Shown piece by piece: positions 34,086 through 45,676 of a DNA stretch of 64,000 nt. This DNA is from Epiperipatus broadwayi (Eukaryota; Onychophora; Udeonychophora; Euonychophora; Peripatidae). The DNA is taken from the NCBI GenBank assembly GCA_028023455.1, contig JAQFVV010012422.1:6881710-6945709 (forward strand), read 5' to 3'. The translations under genes and the position numbers were made by a program. Each line of letters opens with the position of its first letter. Position 1 is the stretch's first letter. The notes beneath the pieces are model-generated. The model was not told the origin of the DNA. It made no database searches and saw nothing but the letters and a program-made list of their open reading frames with translations.

Positions 34086-37000
34086 AATAGAATTGAAATG
34101 ATATAAAATGAGCTATAAATAAGAGACTCTAAATGACTTGGCTCAGTGGGGTTACAATAAATTTAAAGAAAAGAGATGATGATCCAGAGATGTATACTCA
34201 AATAAAGCGCAAATCCAACACTGCTGAACTATACCGACTATAGTATATTAATAATAATCTAATACTAAACCATACCAAGGATTATTTAAAAATCACTAAT
34301 CCATAATTACCATATTAATCCTACCAATCAATCATACACTCTCTGAATAAGACTAATGATACTTTGCTTTAAAAGATTATCTTACAGAATTATATTTACT
34401 AAAACAACAAGAGTAAATAACCTCAGGGATTTTAAAACTAAAACTCTTGTGCAAAATTAAAGTTTAAGTTAAGTTGCCTAATAAAGAATTACTGTGATTA
34501 ATAAATAAATAAGTGACATCTTAGCTGACCATAAAATAATTATAATATGTTCAATCTTAAAATAATAAACAAAACAAATATTAATTCACAAAATTTAATG
34601 AATCAATTTAAATTTAAACTAATAATGGCCTATTATCTAAGATATTACTTGAGCAGAGAAAAGAGCAAGGGTACTTTTAATGCCTTTCCATACTCACAGA
34701 CAACCACTAAAGACCTCAAATGCAAATGGATTAGAATTCTTTAAATATATAAGATTTAAGATGATGATAGATGATGTGCAGTGAATATAAGATAATGTGC
34801 AGCTTTTAAAATAATATTAATTAAAATATTCTTCTGAAGTACTAATATTGTTAATCTGATATTGCATAATCTTTAGTCTGAAAGATATACTGATAATTTA
34901 AAAAAAAACAAAACTTTTAACTAAGTATTTAATTATGTATCTGCTATAATGCAATTATCTGTATTTGTGATTCAATATGAGAATCATTTACTTTAACATA
35001 GCTTTTTTTTTAAAATTTTCAAGACAATATCAACTATATTTAATTAACTTAGAATATACTTGTGAATGTCTGAATTGAAGATTCAATAACTTTAAAATTT
35101 TAAGATTTTGTGAACTTGGAACCCAAGACAATAATATATTTTCATATAAAAGTAAAACAAACAAACAAAACTTTTGAAATAATAATAATTTGATTTATTA
35201 ATAATGAGAAGAAATGTTTATAAATGTAGTAGAATACAAACAGTGCCAATACCGCACTAAGATTTTATATAATTATTTGGACTCTTAACAGTTTTATTTA
35301 ATTTACACTAATACACTTAATAACAGACCAAGGTTATTCACTGTTACTTTCTTTTAATAATTATATTTTTCTCAAAAAAAAAATTTTAAACTTTAATTAT
35401 CATATGTACTTAATAAGCACACTACTATTCTTCTTTATTAGACTAATTGATAACATTATTGTGTCATCTACTAATCAGAATAACACACAGAACTATGTTT
35501 ATATTGAAAACCCTAAGCTTAATTTTATACTCCTCAACTTAACAAACGCTAAGTTGGAGTAAGCATATTCAACAATACTTTTTAAAAATATCATCACTAG
35601 TTTCACGGATATAACTAATATCACAGCTAGATATATCTTTAAATCAGATTAAGCTAATACTAAAATTAAACTAACTTAAGTGTATGGGACAATCATTCAT
35701 CAGAGATCAGTTATACTTTTTTTTAAATAACTTTAGTCCACATAAAATTATTCCCTCAATGTTTTAAAGATAATGATGTAACAGACTTACAAATCCAGCG
35801 GCGAAATTCTGGATGAAAATATTAAATTATTATGTGTGAATTGCCACTTATACCATATGCATATTTAACATACTTTAAAATAAATATAACTTATTGTTGG
35901 TTAGCTTGTGCGTGATAAAACTATCATAGCAACACAATTCAAACATTGATATACCTATGAGCCTTAAATTAGCTACAACTACCTGAAGAAATACATTTCC
36001 TCAAACAAGCATATCTTGTCATCACAAATCTAAAACAAATGCAACATCACCTACTGTGGTGGAATTAGCATTAAGTCATCATGAATGATAGGCAAAAAAT
36101 ATAAAGATACTAGGCTCCTCAGAGCTGGAAAAGAATATGGTGGCTTCCAAAAATACCTAACTTTGAGGCAGAAACGAAGATGTCTGGAATTCATCTACAG
36201 TACATCTGGGAACAGGAACACCCACCAGAAAAGCACAATCCTCTCATGGGATTTCCAATGCTTATAAATGTGATCATCATCACTGAAAAATACAATACAA
36301 TACCCTCTTTTTGGGGACAAGCACTATCAAATCATGGAAATACAATACAATAAGGATGGAGGATTTTCTCTACTCCATAAGGCATATTCAAAAATTATAA
36401 ACTAAGCCTAACTCTTGAGGCTAACAAATTCTAACTAATAGCAAGATATATACTTCACTTAAACTAACTAAGTTATTTCCAAGAAATTTATAAAAATACA
36501 AAACGTATATCCAATGTTCGAACCAACAAAGCAAACTATGTGTCAACTGACTACTGTAGAAAATACTTTAAACTTAAATGCATATAAAATTCTAGGCAAG
36601 GCACAATGCACACATAACAAAATATTAAATGCTAAAAATATAGTAACTAGTGGACTTTTAAAATTGTAAATTAAATGCAAGAATATTTACTTCTCGATGA
36701 ATATAAAATATTTGTAGTTATTATTAATATAACATTCATAAAACAAATGAATGGATATTCTCTGATAAACTTCTTTAGTAAATTTAAAATAAAAATTGAG
36801 TAAAACATCCCATTTATATGAAAATAAGACTGTGATATTTAAATCTCTATAATAAAATTATTAAATAGAAACTAGCTAGTGTAATGCTTGATAAATAAAC
36901 TAAATCTACTTAAGAATGGCAAGAAACATTTGCTCATTCAAATAAACCTATTTCATTTTAAAATTATAACCCTAGTTTACCTGTATATTTATGCAAAAAG

Positions 37001-38700
37001 TGTTACATAAAAATTTAATAGCATAAATATTTTTATGGTTTCATTCTTTTTTTTAAACCAATAAAGCAGACCATAAAAAAAAAATAATAATACATTAATT
37101 CAAGTTCATATTTCGGCTCCATGATGATTTTTCCATTTCATAATGTGTAGACAATTTATCCAGGTTAAGATATCTATCTGAATTCGAAGCTTCAATTAAT
37201 ACATTTATACACATGGCAATCATTTCCAAATGAAAATGTTCAATAGTTCATTAATAATATTTTTTTTTAAAAACAATTTAAAAAAAAAAAACTTAAATAA
37301 TAAGATTAAGCCGGCATGAAACAAAATAAATTCTTCAGCTGAACACACTTTAATTTATTTATAGGATCCTGAGTTCAAAATTGCATATAATAATAATAAT
37401 ATATATTTCTTTATCTGAATTTCTTTATCCTCTTTTAGAAAAACGCTCCTTTTGAAATATAGTTTTTTTTAAGTACTTTTCCTAATAATATTCCAAGACG
37501 TATTTATTTTTAAAATTAATTTCCTTTGCTTACTTTTAAATATGAGAGTAGAAATTTTTTTTTGCTGTTCAAGACATTTCTCCATTTATATGCTATATTT
37601 AATGCCATAAAGTTATTTTTAAATACTGACAAGTATGGCCATTTATAATGGACCCAATAACTATAAATTCATTATTAATCCTTACAAATTGCTTTAAAGT
37701 TTTATTTCCTAATACGTGTCCTTTCTTACTGTGTAAATAAGAATTATTCTTTAAAATGTATATATAATCTGTTTGCATTTAGCTAAACAAATCGTTTTCA
37801 TATATGTCAAGATATAAGTAATAACTTTTCCTTTTTTAAAAAAAAAAAATCATCATTTATAGTTTCACTGTAATCGAACATAGCAGCTTCTTTATAATGT
37901 TCTTTTTAAACTTTTAAAAAAAAATTCTCTTTTTTTTTTTTACATATACTTTTAATCTAACAGGAAAAATAATTAGCATTTTACTTTCAAAATAGTTTAA
38001 TACAACCGAACGCTTATCTATGGAAATGATTAATAGTTCGTTCCTTAACCTTACTTCCAAGTACAGAAAAATAAACAAGTTAAAGTCATATAATATGTGA
38101 GATGCTTTATTTATCCTAGACATTTTTTTTTACTATAATTTCTATGCCTCGACTGAAATTCAAATTGTCAGAAAAACGGATTACCTTTTCTTTTAGCCCT
38201 TCTTCATTACAAGACGATTTTGAAATAATTATTTTAAACATACTTTTATTTTTTTTTAAAAAAAATATAAAGTTTTATAAAATTACTTTTTATTAACAAA
38301 ATTTTAAGATCCAGTACCAGTTGAATCAAAATAAGATCAGCCCCTGGATAACACCTGGATCTCCGTTTTATCTCACAATTTTTCATCCACCTACAATTCG
38401 TTTAAAAACCAATAAAAATTATTTTTTATTAAATTTTAATATTCTGACAAACCAGCTGTGGAATCAATCTACTGACATAATCAATATAATTTTCCCATAC
38501 CACGTGACCTTCAGCTGCAAAGTCAAAATTTTATTATTAACAAATATTGTGCAATAATTTTTTTAATGATATTTTATACAACCCAATAGTAATAAATATA
38601 AAATTTAAAGTTATACCCTTTATTAAACCCATAAATATTTCATTGAAATAATTTTATCCACACATTTGTTTTATTTACTTATTTTAAACAATATTGGAAT
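34086..38700. other. Long AT-rich non-coding stretch
   Basis: No gene could be supported. A slightly less AT-rich patch at 36050-36270 holds a 60-codon plus frame (36085-36267) that is Lys/Arg-rich but unrecognised; it may be a relic. The frame at 38321-38557 (78 codons, plus) is also unrecognised. Poly(A)/(T) runs are frequent. Confidence 0.45.
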
Positions 38701-41340
38701 TAAATTACTTTTTTTATTCTTGTTTCCATGTCAATGCATGCACATATTCTCACATACATCTGGCCTTGTATTAATTGTTTAAAACTATTTTTAAAATTAC
38801 AACAATAGAATGTTAATGAATATTTAATCTAAATAATTTTTATAACTGGAATGTTAAACTACAAAACTAATAACAAATATTCTTATTTTTTTTAATAAAA
38901 ACTTACATATCATTTTTTTAAAATTTATTACTTAATTATTCCAACTTATTTATAATATCTAATTATTATTCTTTAGACATTAAAATGGATTATACAGTAG
39001 TTATTTTAGAATACATTTAATACTATTTATCAATTCACAATTATTTTTTAACATTTGCTTATGTTAAATTATTACCTAACATCCCTTATCAAACCAACTG
39101 ACACTATTAAAATATTTAGATTATCCTACTTTAATAATTAACTAAGTTAATTTCCATTTTTATCATCATTATTTTTTTTAAATCCGAAATTTTAAACAAA
39201 AGGTTAAGCTAAGATAACCTTGATTACCTCTTGGAACTAAGTGACACTTCAGTTAGGTACAATATATATATATCAAAAGCAAGATAAAATTCATCTATCA
39301 GAGGCCAGATATTTAATAATACAAGTAGATGGTGACAAGTTTTTATTTTTGGAAAGGGAGATTAACCAGTGAAAAGAGATTCCATGAGGTATTTGATATA
39401 AAAGTTTTAATTTAGTGTCTTCTATTCTTAAAATTACTCAGTGTTTATCAATGAAAGGCTAAGGATGATACAAAGTCAGAGAGAAAAGTTTTCTGCATAA
39501 GTTAAAGACAGCTTTGCAAAATTTCAAATAATCATAAAAATGAACCAGCATGATCTATATGTAGACCCATTATTATTATTTGATTTGTATCTTTTTTTCT
39601 TTTGGAGATGAAGTGGTCACACTCATTATTGAGTGAGACTCCTGATACAATGGTGATAATAATCTTTAATGGAGTGTAGATCACTGTTGATCTTCCCCTG
39701 TAGGAACAGTTCAGCAATATAGCCATTAAGTTACTCCTGATATCTCTTTAAATTGATGTACTTGAGGGAAAATTTAAGATTTATATTTAGCAATCACATT
39801 CACAACTTTTATTTAAAATATGTATGCTGGAAATATGTACTTGTCAGTATTTGTCCATGTAAGCAAAGACAACTTCTAGCTTTTGTTATTGCTAAAAACT
39901 AACACTACTAATTGACAATCCCTGATGCTAAACAAGTTTCATCATTAACCTATACAGCTCTTTTGTTAGAGTTTTTTTTATTAAAGTAAAAGGTCTCTTT
40001 TACTTCAGATCCAAGTTACATATTTGGTGACAAATGACTGATAGGATTTTAAGATGTAGAAATTGTAATGTCTAATAGCATAGGTCCAAAAAATAGATGT
40101 TATATTACACTCAGGATTTCTCAAGCAACTTTTTTTTCAGAATGCTGGCTTATAGTCAATCTAGCTTAGCATGCAATATTAACTTGTCAAAAACATCTTA
40201 GCTCAAGCATATGTCAAGTCAAAGGCAATTTAGGTTAGTGGATAGAAAAATTGCAAGCATAATATCATGCAACTTTTATTAAATCATTATGTAGCATGGT
40301 TTGAACTGCTTTGTTTATAAAATACATCGAGTTTATTACTATTTAGCATATGATTTAGACAGCTCAACTATTTCCAAGATATCACAAAAAGGCCTGTAAA
40401 GATTTGAGCAGGAGATGAATTTTCTAGGGATTGAATATTCCTTCAATTCTTCCATGGTAGTTATAAATCTCATAGTCATTAACAACAAAGTTCATATTTT
40501 CTATTTGCTCACATTTATAAAGATCCGAGGTGTTTTAAAAAATACTGTCTTGCAATTATTATCATTCATACATTTCGAATGTGTTTTATAATTATATTAA
40601 TTTAGTATTGACATTTCTCATACACTATGGGGGGGGGGGTAGAATTCATAATTTTATATTTTTTAAATAAAAATATGAACTTCACATGTAAAAAAATCAA
40701 CTATAAATGAATTAATTCAAGAGAGGAATCAATTAATATTAGTTATATATCTATGTAGTTATTATTGCCTGGGAATTCATAAAATGTTCGACAAAAACGA
40801 TAGTGCTGTATTAGAATCCATGAATCCTGAGCACCAGAATGAATAGAAAGCATAAAATGCATGAAAGCAACAAAACACACACACACATATGAGCATGTGT
40901 AAATACTTAAATGATAAACTTTCCATATGTAGCTGTTGGGTCTTATAAGTGATCGTAATAAACACAGACCCACACAATACAGTTAAATATGCTATTAAGA
41001 ACTTAAGTTTATGTCCAATATATATATATTGTGCCATTTATTTATATACAATACAAATATATTGGCATTTGGTAAAAGCTAAAAAAAATAAAAGTAAATT
41101 TAGATTTTTTTTAGTATAAGTTATTTTTGTAAAAAAAAAAAAAAACGTACAATGAAAGTTAAAATTGTCTTTTATATTTTTTTTTATGTAATTAGAAATA
41201 AAAGTTAGAATTGGAGAGAACAAAAGACACAAATTACCAAACTAGATAAGAGAAAGTAAAAATATTTCAACTAATTAAAGATGGCAAAATTATGCTGAAA
41301 AAAATAAAGACTTTGTAACATAAATTTTATAAAGAATATA
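38701..41340. other. Long AT-rich non-coding stretch
   Basis: No gene seen. A mild island at 39540-39725 carries a 64-codon minus frame with no recognised domain. A G10 run lies at 40629-40638, and overlapping minus frames at 40743-41037 are incidental. Confidence 0.45.
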
Positions 41341-41348
41341 TAAGATTA

Positions 41349-41585
41349 TCAACGTATATTTTGACAAACAAAAGATATGCGCAGAAGTCTGAAAACTGGA
41401 CCTCTAGTATAAAAAGGAGGGGTTCGGTTGGAGGAATGTCTTGGTTTGCCTGATATTCCTTTGGTTGGTTTTGGATTAAAGAATCCAGACCATTCTACGA
41501 TGAAAAAGTTCTTCATACGAGAGTAGACCGGAGCTTTAGCTGACATCATTACCAATGGACACCAGAGAAGCTTACGCGACTAGCC
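41349..41585 (-). CDS. Candidate exon or small ORF, unknown
   Basis: A marked lower-AT island. On the minus strand a frame is open from just after a TAG near 41583 to a stop at 41349-41351. It includes an ATG pair (VMMSAKAPVYSRM...) and the segment KNFFIVEWSGFFNPKPTKG, which is unusually balanced for this window. An acceptor-like TCAG and a TTGGTAATG context are present, but no exon borders are decisive. The plus strand is also open for about 38 codons over the same bases. I recognise no family. It could be a real exon, a small mitochondrial-type protein or a decayed transposon. Confidence 0.3.
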
Positions 41586-42400
41586 TATGGAACCAGCACC
41601 AAGATCAACTAATAATCAAAGGCCATGAGCTCATTTTAATTCCAAAAAACTATGCATAGTTATCTACAACCATCGTGAATTCACAAAACTTACCGGTAAG
41701 TTAAGACTACTTATTCCTGATTGTGACGAAAATTAAGCGTTTGCAAACAAGTCTTAAAATAATCCCGATATAGACATTAATTTTCTTATTAAAGAGACTT
41801 TCGTTTAAATAATTTTATACAAGATCATGGAAATGAATTGTAATAAGTGAACATTATTAAATTACTTTATCCAACTGTTTTTTATAAATTGATTCATGTT
41901 CTCTCCAGTTTAGTTAATTCGTAATTTAACTTACAAATATTTTTAGTTTGTTGGAATAAAAGAGATTTTACTTTTATCAACCTTTTTCATTGTGCATTAT
42001 TAATAATAGTTATTATTTTTTATTATTAAATTTATTATTAGTTTAATAAGATTTAAAACGTGATTTACCTTTGCCAATATGTTTCAATAAGCCCAGGAAT
42101 AATAATCTTAAAAAAATAATTCTCGTTACGGTATGATGTAATACCGATTAGTTTAAAAGTATTTTTCTTTTTTTATTCGTGAGATGTTATTTGACTATTT
42201 CAGCAGTCTCTTTAGAATAAAAGGACCTTGCGTCCATATTAAATAAATTAAAAGCTGATTTCGTCAATAGCATAATTCTCAACAATCAATAGGCCGAGTT
42301 TGATCAGGAAATATAGTTATGTTTTTTAGAAATAGAAATACAACTTTCTTCTTTTTAACATAACTTGATCAACTCGCGCATTTATAAGAGGCCTAGCAAA
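41586..42400. other. Non-coding, no feature seen
   Basis: AT-rich, no gene or clear repeat. Confidence 0.5.
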
Positions 42401-42401
42401 A

Positions 42402-42824
42402 TGGAAAACATTATAATATATATATATATCAGAATACCGATTGCCTTATACCCATGTCTAGGTATAATATCTAGTTGCCATGCAAATATTAAAGCAAGGA
42501 ATATCTGATGCCCTTCTAGATGTGCCTAAAGCAGCTTGCCTCATGTCAGGTTTAGTATCTAACAGCTTCAGTTTCAACTATGATTGTGCCTTACTGCTTT
42601 TATAATATTCAATGTTGCCCAACTCTACCCCCAAATAGACTGCTAATTTATAACCAGGTTCCCTTCCCTTCATTGAGCATGCTTACCTATTGGCCTGTTT
42701 CTGTCATTGGTCATATTTCATGTATACAGATATTCATTGATCTGTAGCAATGAATGCTGAATCGAATCAAGATAAAATTGTAATCTGGATAAGTTCATTC
42801 TTGAAAGTAAGTTGAGACATAACA
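42402..42824 (-). mobile_element. LTR of a retrotransposon (3' LTR), minus strand
   Basis: On the minus strand the LTR starts TGTTATGTCTCAACTTAC at 42824, directly after a purine tract. It contains TATA-like 'ATTATAAAAGCAG' at about 42600 and probably ends near 42402 with ...TTTTCCA. The 3' border is uncertain because the end is AT-rich. No second LTR was found, so this is a truncated copy. Family not determined; the layout fits Ty3/gypsy-like elements. Confidence 0.6.
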
Positions 42825-42840
42825 ATCCCCCTCCTCATCT
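42825..42840 (-). other. Polypurine tract of the LTR retrotransposon
   Basis: Minus strand 'GATGAGGAGGGGGAT' immediately upstream of the LTR, the expected position of the plus-strand primer. Confidence 0.65.
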
Positions 42841-43010
42841 AAAATTAGCCTTGAGGAATATAATGACCGAAGTACATGGGTGGACATTTTGTCACATCAA
42901 GTCTGGTTTCATTATTATCAGGTTCTGTGTCTTCATGCAATACCACTGTATTAATGTCTTTGCCAGAAAGCAAGCATGTTCTAAGAAATTTGACAACAAG
43001 GATAATGTAG
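42841..43010 (-). pseudogene. C-terminal end of the LTR retrotransposon's internal ORF
   Basis: On the minus strand a frame of about 50 codons reads to a stop just before the purine tract (42853-42851). It includes LSGKDINTVVLHEDTEPDNN and CPPMYFGHYIPQG. Its position fits the tail of the internal coding region, but I cannot tell gag, pol or another product. Upstream the sequence decays into AT-rich DNA within about 200 bp. Confidence 0.5.
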
Positions 43011-43347
43011 TGTTATAAACTACCATTCACAAACAAGAGTTACATATTAATTTGAAGGGGTAGTTATGAGTAATTACATATGTATGTATTTTATAAATAT
43101 AGTAATATAAATAATACAACGCCCTTGTAATTAAATGATATAGCATTTTATAACATTTATAAGCATTTTTAATTTGCAAAAAATGCCAATCACTACCCTT
43201 GATGATCTATTTTATCATTACTATGATTCATGAACAATGCAGCCCACACGAACAATTGGTTGAAATTCTTTAATACATAATCAGAAATGCTAGTGCATGT
43301 ATTACACATGAAAATGCTAAATTTTGAGTGTAAAAAAAAGTATATTG
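43011..43347. other. Non-coding, no feature seen
   Basis: AT-rich sequence between two insertions. Confidence 0.5.
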
Positions 43348-43524
43348 TATCAATCAATTCTATTAAGCATTACATGATCACATTTCCTATAGTAGCACAT
43401 TAATTGTTGATAAACAGAGCAAAACTCTCCATACAGTATTGCCACCTGTGCTATTGATTACTCTGTTTAGCACAGGTGGCAATACTGTATGGAGAGTTTT
43501 GCTCTGTTTATCAATCAATTCTAT
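43348..43524 (+). mobile_element. Family B retroposon, short palindromic copy with 16 bp target duplication
   Basis: A perfect 16 bp direct repeat TATCAATCAATTCTAT lies at 43348-43363 and 43509-43524. The 145 bp between them has a 5' segment shared with the copy at 53.78 kb ('ACATGATCAC', 'AGTAGCACATTAATTGTT'), then two perfectly complementary arms of about 44 bp (about 43410-43453 and 43468-43511). The arms include 'CTCCATACAGTATTGCCACC' and its complement, and the spacer is short. The right arm is the family's 3' end; the left is its inverted copy. Confidence 0.85.
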
Positions 43525-44040
43525 ATATACACACACATTGTAAATAAACGAAAGTCAAAACTTTTTAAATTGGTTCAAATCGCTTTATAAATCTTAGTTA
43601 TTAAGTAACATAAACTTTAAATTAAACAGAGTGCTTTCAAGTCATAAACATAAGGAAAAGTGATTTACTCCCTTTGTTTAACCGACATATAATAAACTTG
43701 ATGTTTTTATAAATGCAGGTGTAACAAACAAAGCAATGAGATATCCCTTATATATTGCTGAAATTGAATATTAATTGTGATGATAATGAAACGGTCATAT
43801 CTAGAGGGAAGGACACTTTCATTTTTACAAATCAAATAGTTGCTAATTGATTTAGAAAATCTCAGTTTAAGATAATGTTGGATTGTTATGCATGTATTTA
43901 CAAAATAGACTGAGTTTATTTTACATTGTTTAATTCATAATGAGCTTTGTGTTTGCATTATCAATTTAGAATTGCCTCTTGTAAATGTTGATGAATATTG
44001 CTAATTATAAATTGATAACATTTTAACACCTCTTCTGAAG
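43525..44040. other. Non-coding, no feature seen
   Basis: No gene or clear repeat. Confidence 0.5.
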
Positions 44041-44160
44041 GAGTGTTGTTTTTTTTTTCATCTGTCAAATGCGTTGACCGGGAAGCGAACCCGGGCCAGC
44101 TGCTTGGAAGGCAGCTACGTTAACCACTAGGCAACCAACGCTTGACAGTGAAAGAGTGTT
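44041..44160 (-). mobile_element. tRNA-Gly mini-retroposon, copy 1
   Basis: A tRNA-Gly sequence with short extra ends and an A tail in the sense (minus) direction, bounded by GAGTGTT direct repeats (44041-44047 and 44154-44160). In sense order: leader ...GTCAA, tRNA, trailer ATTTGACAGATG, then about 10 A. The leader GTCAA and trailer TTGAC are complementary, so the acceptor stem would be extended by five pairs. A second copy with the same design is at 63.0 kb. Confidence 0.75.
44071..44141 (-). tRNA. tRNA-Gly (anticodon TCC)-like sequence
   Basis: A 71 nt sequence folds well: acceptor GCGTTGG/TCAACGC, anticodon stem GCTGC/GCAGC around CTTCCAA (TCC anticodon), T stem CCGGG/CCCGG. The T loop is TTCGCTT, with C where tRNAs have an almost invariant A58. 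The second copy shares this, so it marks the retroposon family rather than a normal tRNA gene. There is no T-run terminator; instead an A tail follows. Probably a retroposed copy that may still recruit Pol III through its A box (TAGTGGTTAAC) and B box (GGTTCGCTTCC). Confidence 0.65.
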
Positions 44161-44192
44161 TTTGTATTAACAGGAATTATTATTACTAATTA

Positions 44193-44416
44193 TATATTTA
44201 AGAATTTCAGATGATTATATATTTAAGAATGGAAGATGATAATCTGGGCCAACTGATGAGTGCTGGTTTAGCAGTTTAGCACGAAATGCGTATATTGGTG
44301 ATTATTTATCTTTGCTACATGTGTGTGATCATGTGTATTGGTTGTATGAGATAGTGTGAATAGTTAAAGGGTGCTTGAAAGTCTGAATTCAAATCCCCTA
44401 TATTTAAGAATTTCAG
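44193..44416 (+). mobile_element. Family A hammerhead retroposon, copy 5, 5'-truncated with perfect 18 bp target duplication
   Basis: TATATTTAAGAATTTCAG occurs at 44193-44210 and again at 44399-44416. Between them is a 188 bp element that starts inside the family consensus just upstream of the ribozyme (TGATTATATAT...) and runs to the shared 3' end (GAAAGTCTGAATTCAAATCC). There is no inverted 5' arm. The clean duplication and intact ribozyme core suggest a recent insertion. The structure (variable 5', fixed 3', long duplication) indicates retroposition. Confidence 0.9.
44239..44310 (+). ncRNA. Type I hammerhead ribozyme, intact core, enlarged helix II loop
   Basis: CTGATGA at 44253-44259 and GAAA at 44283-44286. 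Helix II is GTGCT/AGCAC (44260-44264, 44278-44282), with an internal duplication of TTTAGCAG that makes a 13-base loop. Helix III is two pairs (A-U, U-A) around GCGU. The cleavage triplet ATA ends at 44294. Helix I pairs GCCAA (44248-44252) with TTGGT (44295-44299), with a possible distal GATAA/TTATC helix. All catalytic residues are present. Confidence 0.85.
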
Positions 44417-45150
44417 CTATATTTTTATGAGCATACTGCCGATGAATCGTACTGATGACGACAAATCTAATCAGGAGGCAATCTGCATTTTTACAAATCA
44501 AACTACTTATTAAAATGTCAACTTAAATTTAAAATAAATATCTTGTGTAGTTAGAGTGTGTGTGTATATATAAACAAACCATTACTATCACCAACACGTT
44601 ACATTATTTCAGAAGCGCTACCTTGTTGATTAAACATAAAGTCTAAATAAAGCAGCATAGATAAAAAGTCTGTTGCTGAAATAATGTAACATGTTAATGA
44701 TCGTAATATTTTATATTTGAATTTCAGCCAGTGATGTGAAGCTAGTTCTATTTCATATATAAACAAAGTATGTTACTAATTTATTTATCATGAAAGCCTG
44801 TTTCAAATCATTAGCTTTAATAGCATAACAGAAGTAAAATGTGGCATCTGGTTTATAACACACTAATGCAGCCTATTGAAGTTGACCAATAATCAAAAAC
44901 TAGTCTGAAGTTGTGCTTTGCGCTATTGTTCAGCATTCATTGATATGAGTGGCTTCTGAGAGGAAATATGATGAAGCGACTTAATTACTGTTGTCAAATA
45001 TAAATATGTGAATTAGAGGAGTTTGTATGTTATTTCTTTTAGCACACACAAATAAATATACTGCAAGCAACACTTTCAATCTATTCTATTTCATTAATAT
45101 CATCTATTATGATCTTAAGTAATTATTAGATATTAGATAGTAGTGCTTAT
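44417..45150. other. Non-coding stretch
   Basis: No gene. Two inverted fragments ('ATTATTTCAGAAGCGC' near 44605 and 'GCTGAAATAATGTAACATG' near 44675) form a loose foldback of about 80 bp. Confidence 0.45.
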
Positions 45151-45570
45151 TAAATCCATATCCAGTGCTATCAACCTATCCTAATTCGCATGAATCTGAT
45201 TGGCTTTCATTAATGAGAAGATTGAGTCTGGATCTACTACATCTGAATTCTTTGAACCTAAATTCAAGACCAAACTTTTTACTGATGAATCCCATGCACC
45301 AGAAATTAGTCTGATATGGATATGGTAGCACTGGATATAGATTTAATAATCACCACTATCTAATAGCTATTGGTTACTCAAGCTCACAACAGAGGGCAGC
45401 AGATTAGAATAAAGTTTGATCTCGTAAAGCATTATATAAGTAGAGAGATCATATGATTTTTTAAAACATTAAATAATCCCACGGAGCATTAAGAGAGATG
45501 ATGAGTATAGGGATTATTTATGCATAACTTAATTGAAATTTTAATTGAGATATGCATAACAAAGTTAATT
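45150..45570 (+). mobile_element. Family B retroposon copy (unit 1 of a tandem duplication)
   Basis: Contains the family's core region 'TTTACTGATGAATCCCATGC' and 'ACCAGAAATTAGTCTGATAT', then 'TAATAATCACCACTATCTAA' and 'AGCTCACAACAGAGGGCAGC'. The left part (45150-45240) has inverted fragments ('ATAGTAGTGCTTATTAAATC'). The downstream 45450-45560 segment (starting 'AACATTAAATAATCCC') recurs at 46104-46210, so this unit is tandemly duplicated. Confidence 0.6.
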
Positions 45571-45676
45571 CATCAGAAAATTAGTTTGAGAATTATGGTA
45601 GCACTGGATATATATTTAATAATCACCAACATCTAGTAGCTATTGGTTTCTCAAGCTCACAATAGATGGCAGCACT
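45571..45676 (+). mobile_element. Family B copy, unit 2 (left part)
   Basis: Repeats the unit 1 order: 'AGAAAATTAGTTTGAGAATT', 'ATGGTAGCACTGGATATA', 'AATAATCACCAACATCTAGT', 'CTCAAGCTCACAATAGATGG'. It is interrupted at about 45676 by a LINE insertion and resumes as 46104-46215. Confidence 0.65.

Noticed and set aside
36085-36267. 60-codon Lys/Arg-rich frame as a gene
   Set aside because: Somewhat lower AT but no recognised family and no flanking signals; left as unassigned sequence.
40743-41037. Overlapping 76 and 86 codon minus frames
   Set aside because: Two frames open over the same CA-rich stretch, rich in Cys, Phe and His from simple sequence; no support.
44071-44141. Functional tRNA-Gly gene
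   Set aside because: The fold is good, but C replaces the near-invariant A58, there is an A tail instead of a T-run terminator, target duplications flank it, and a second retroposed copy shares the oddities.
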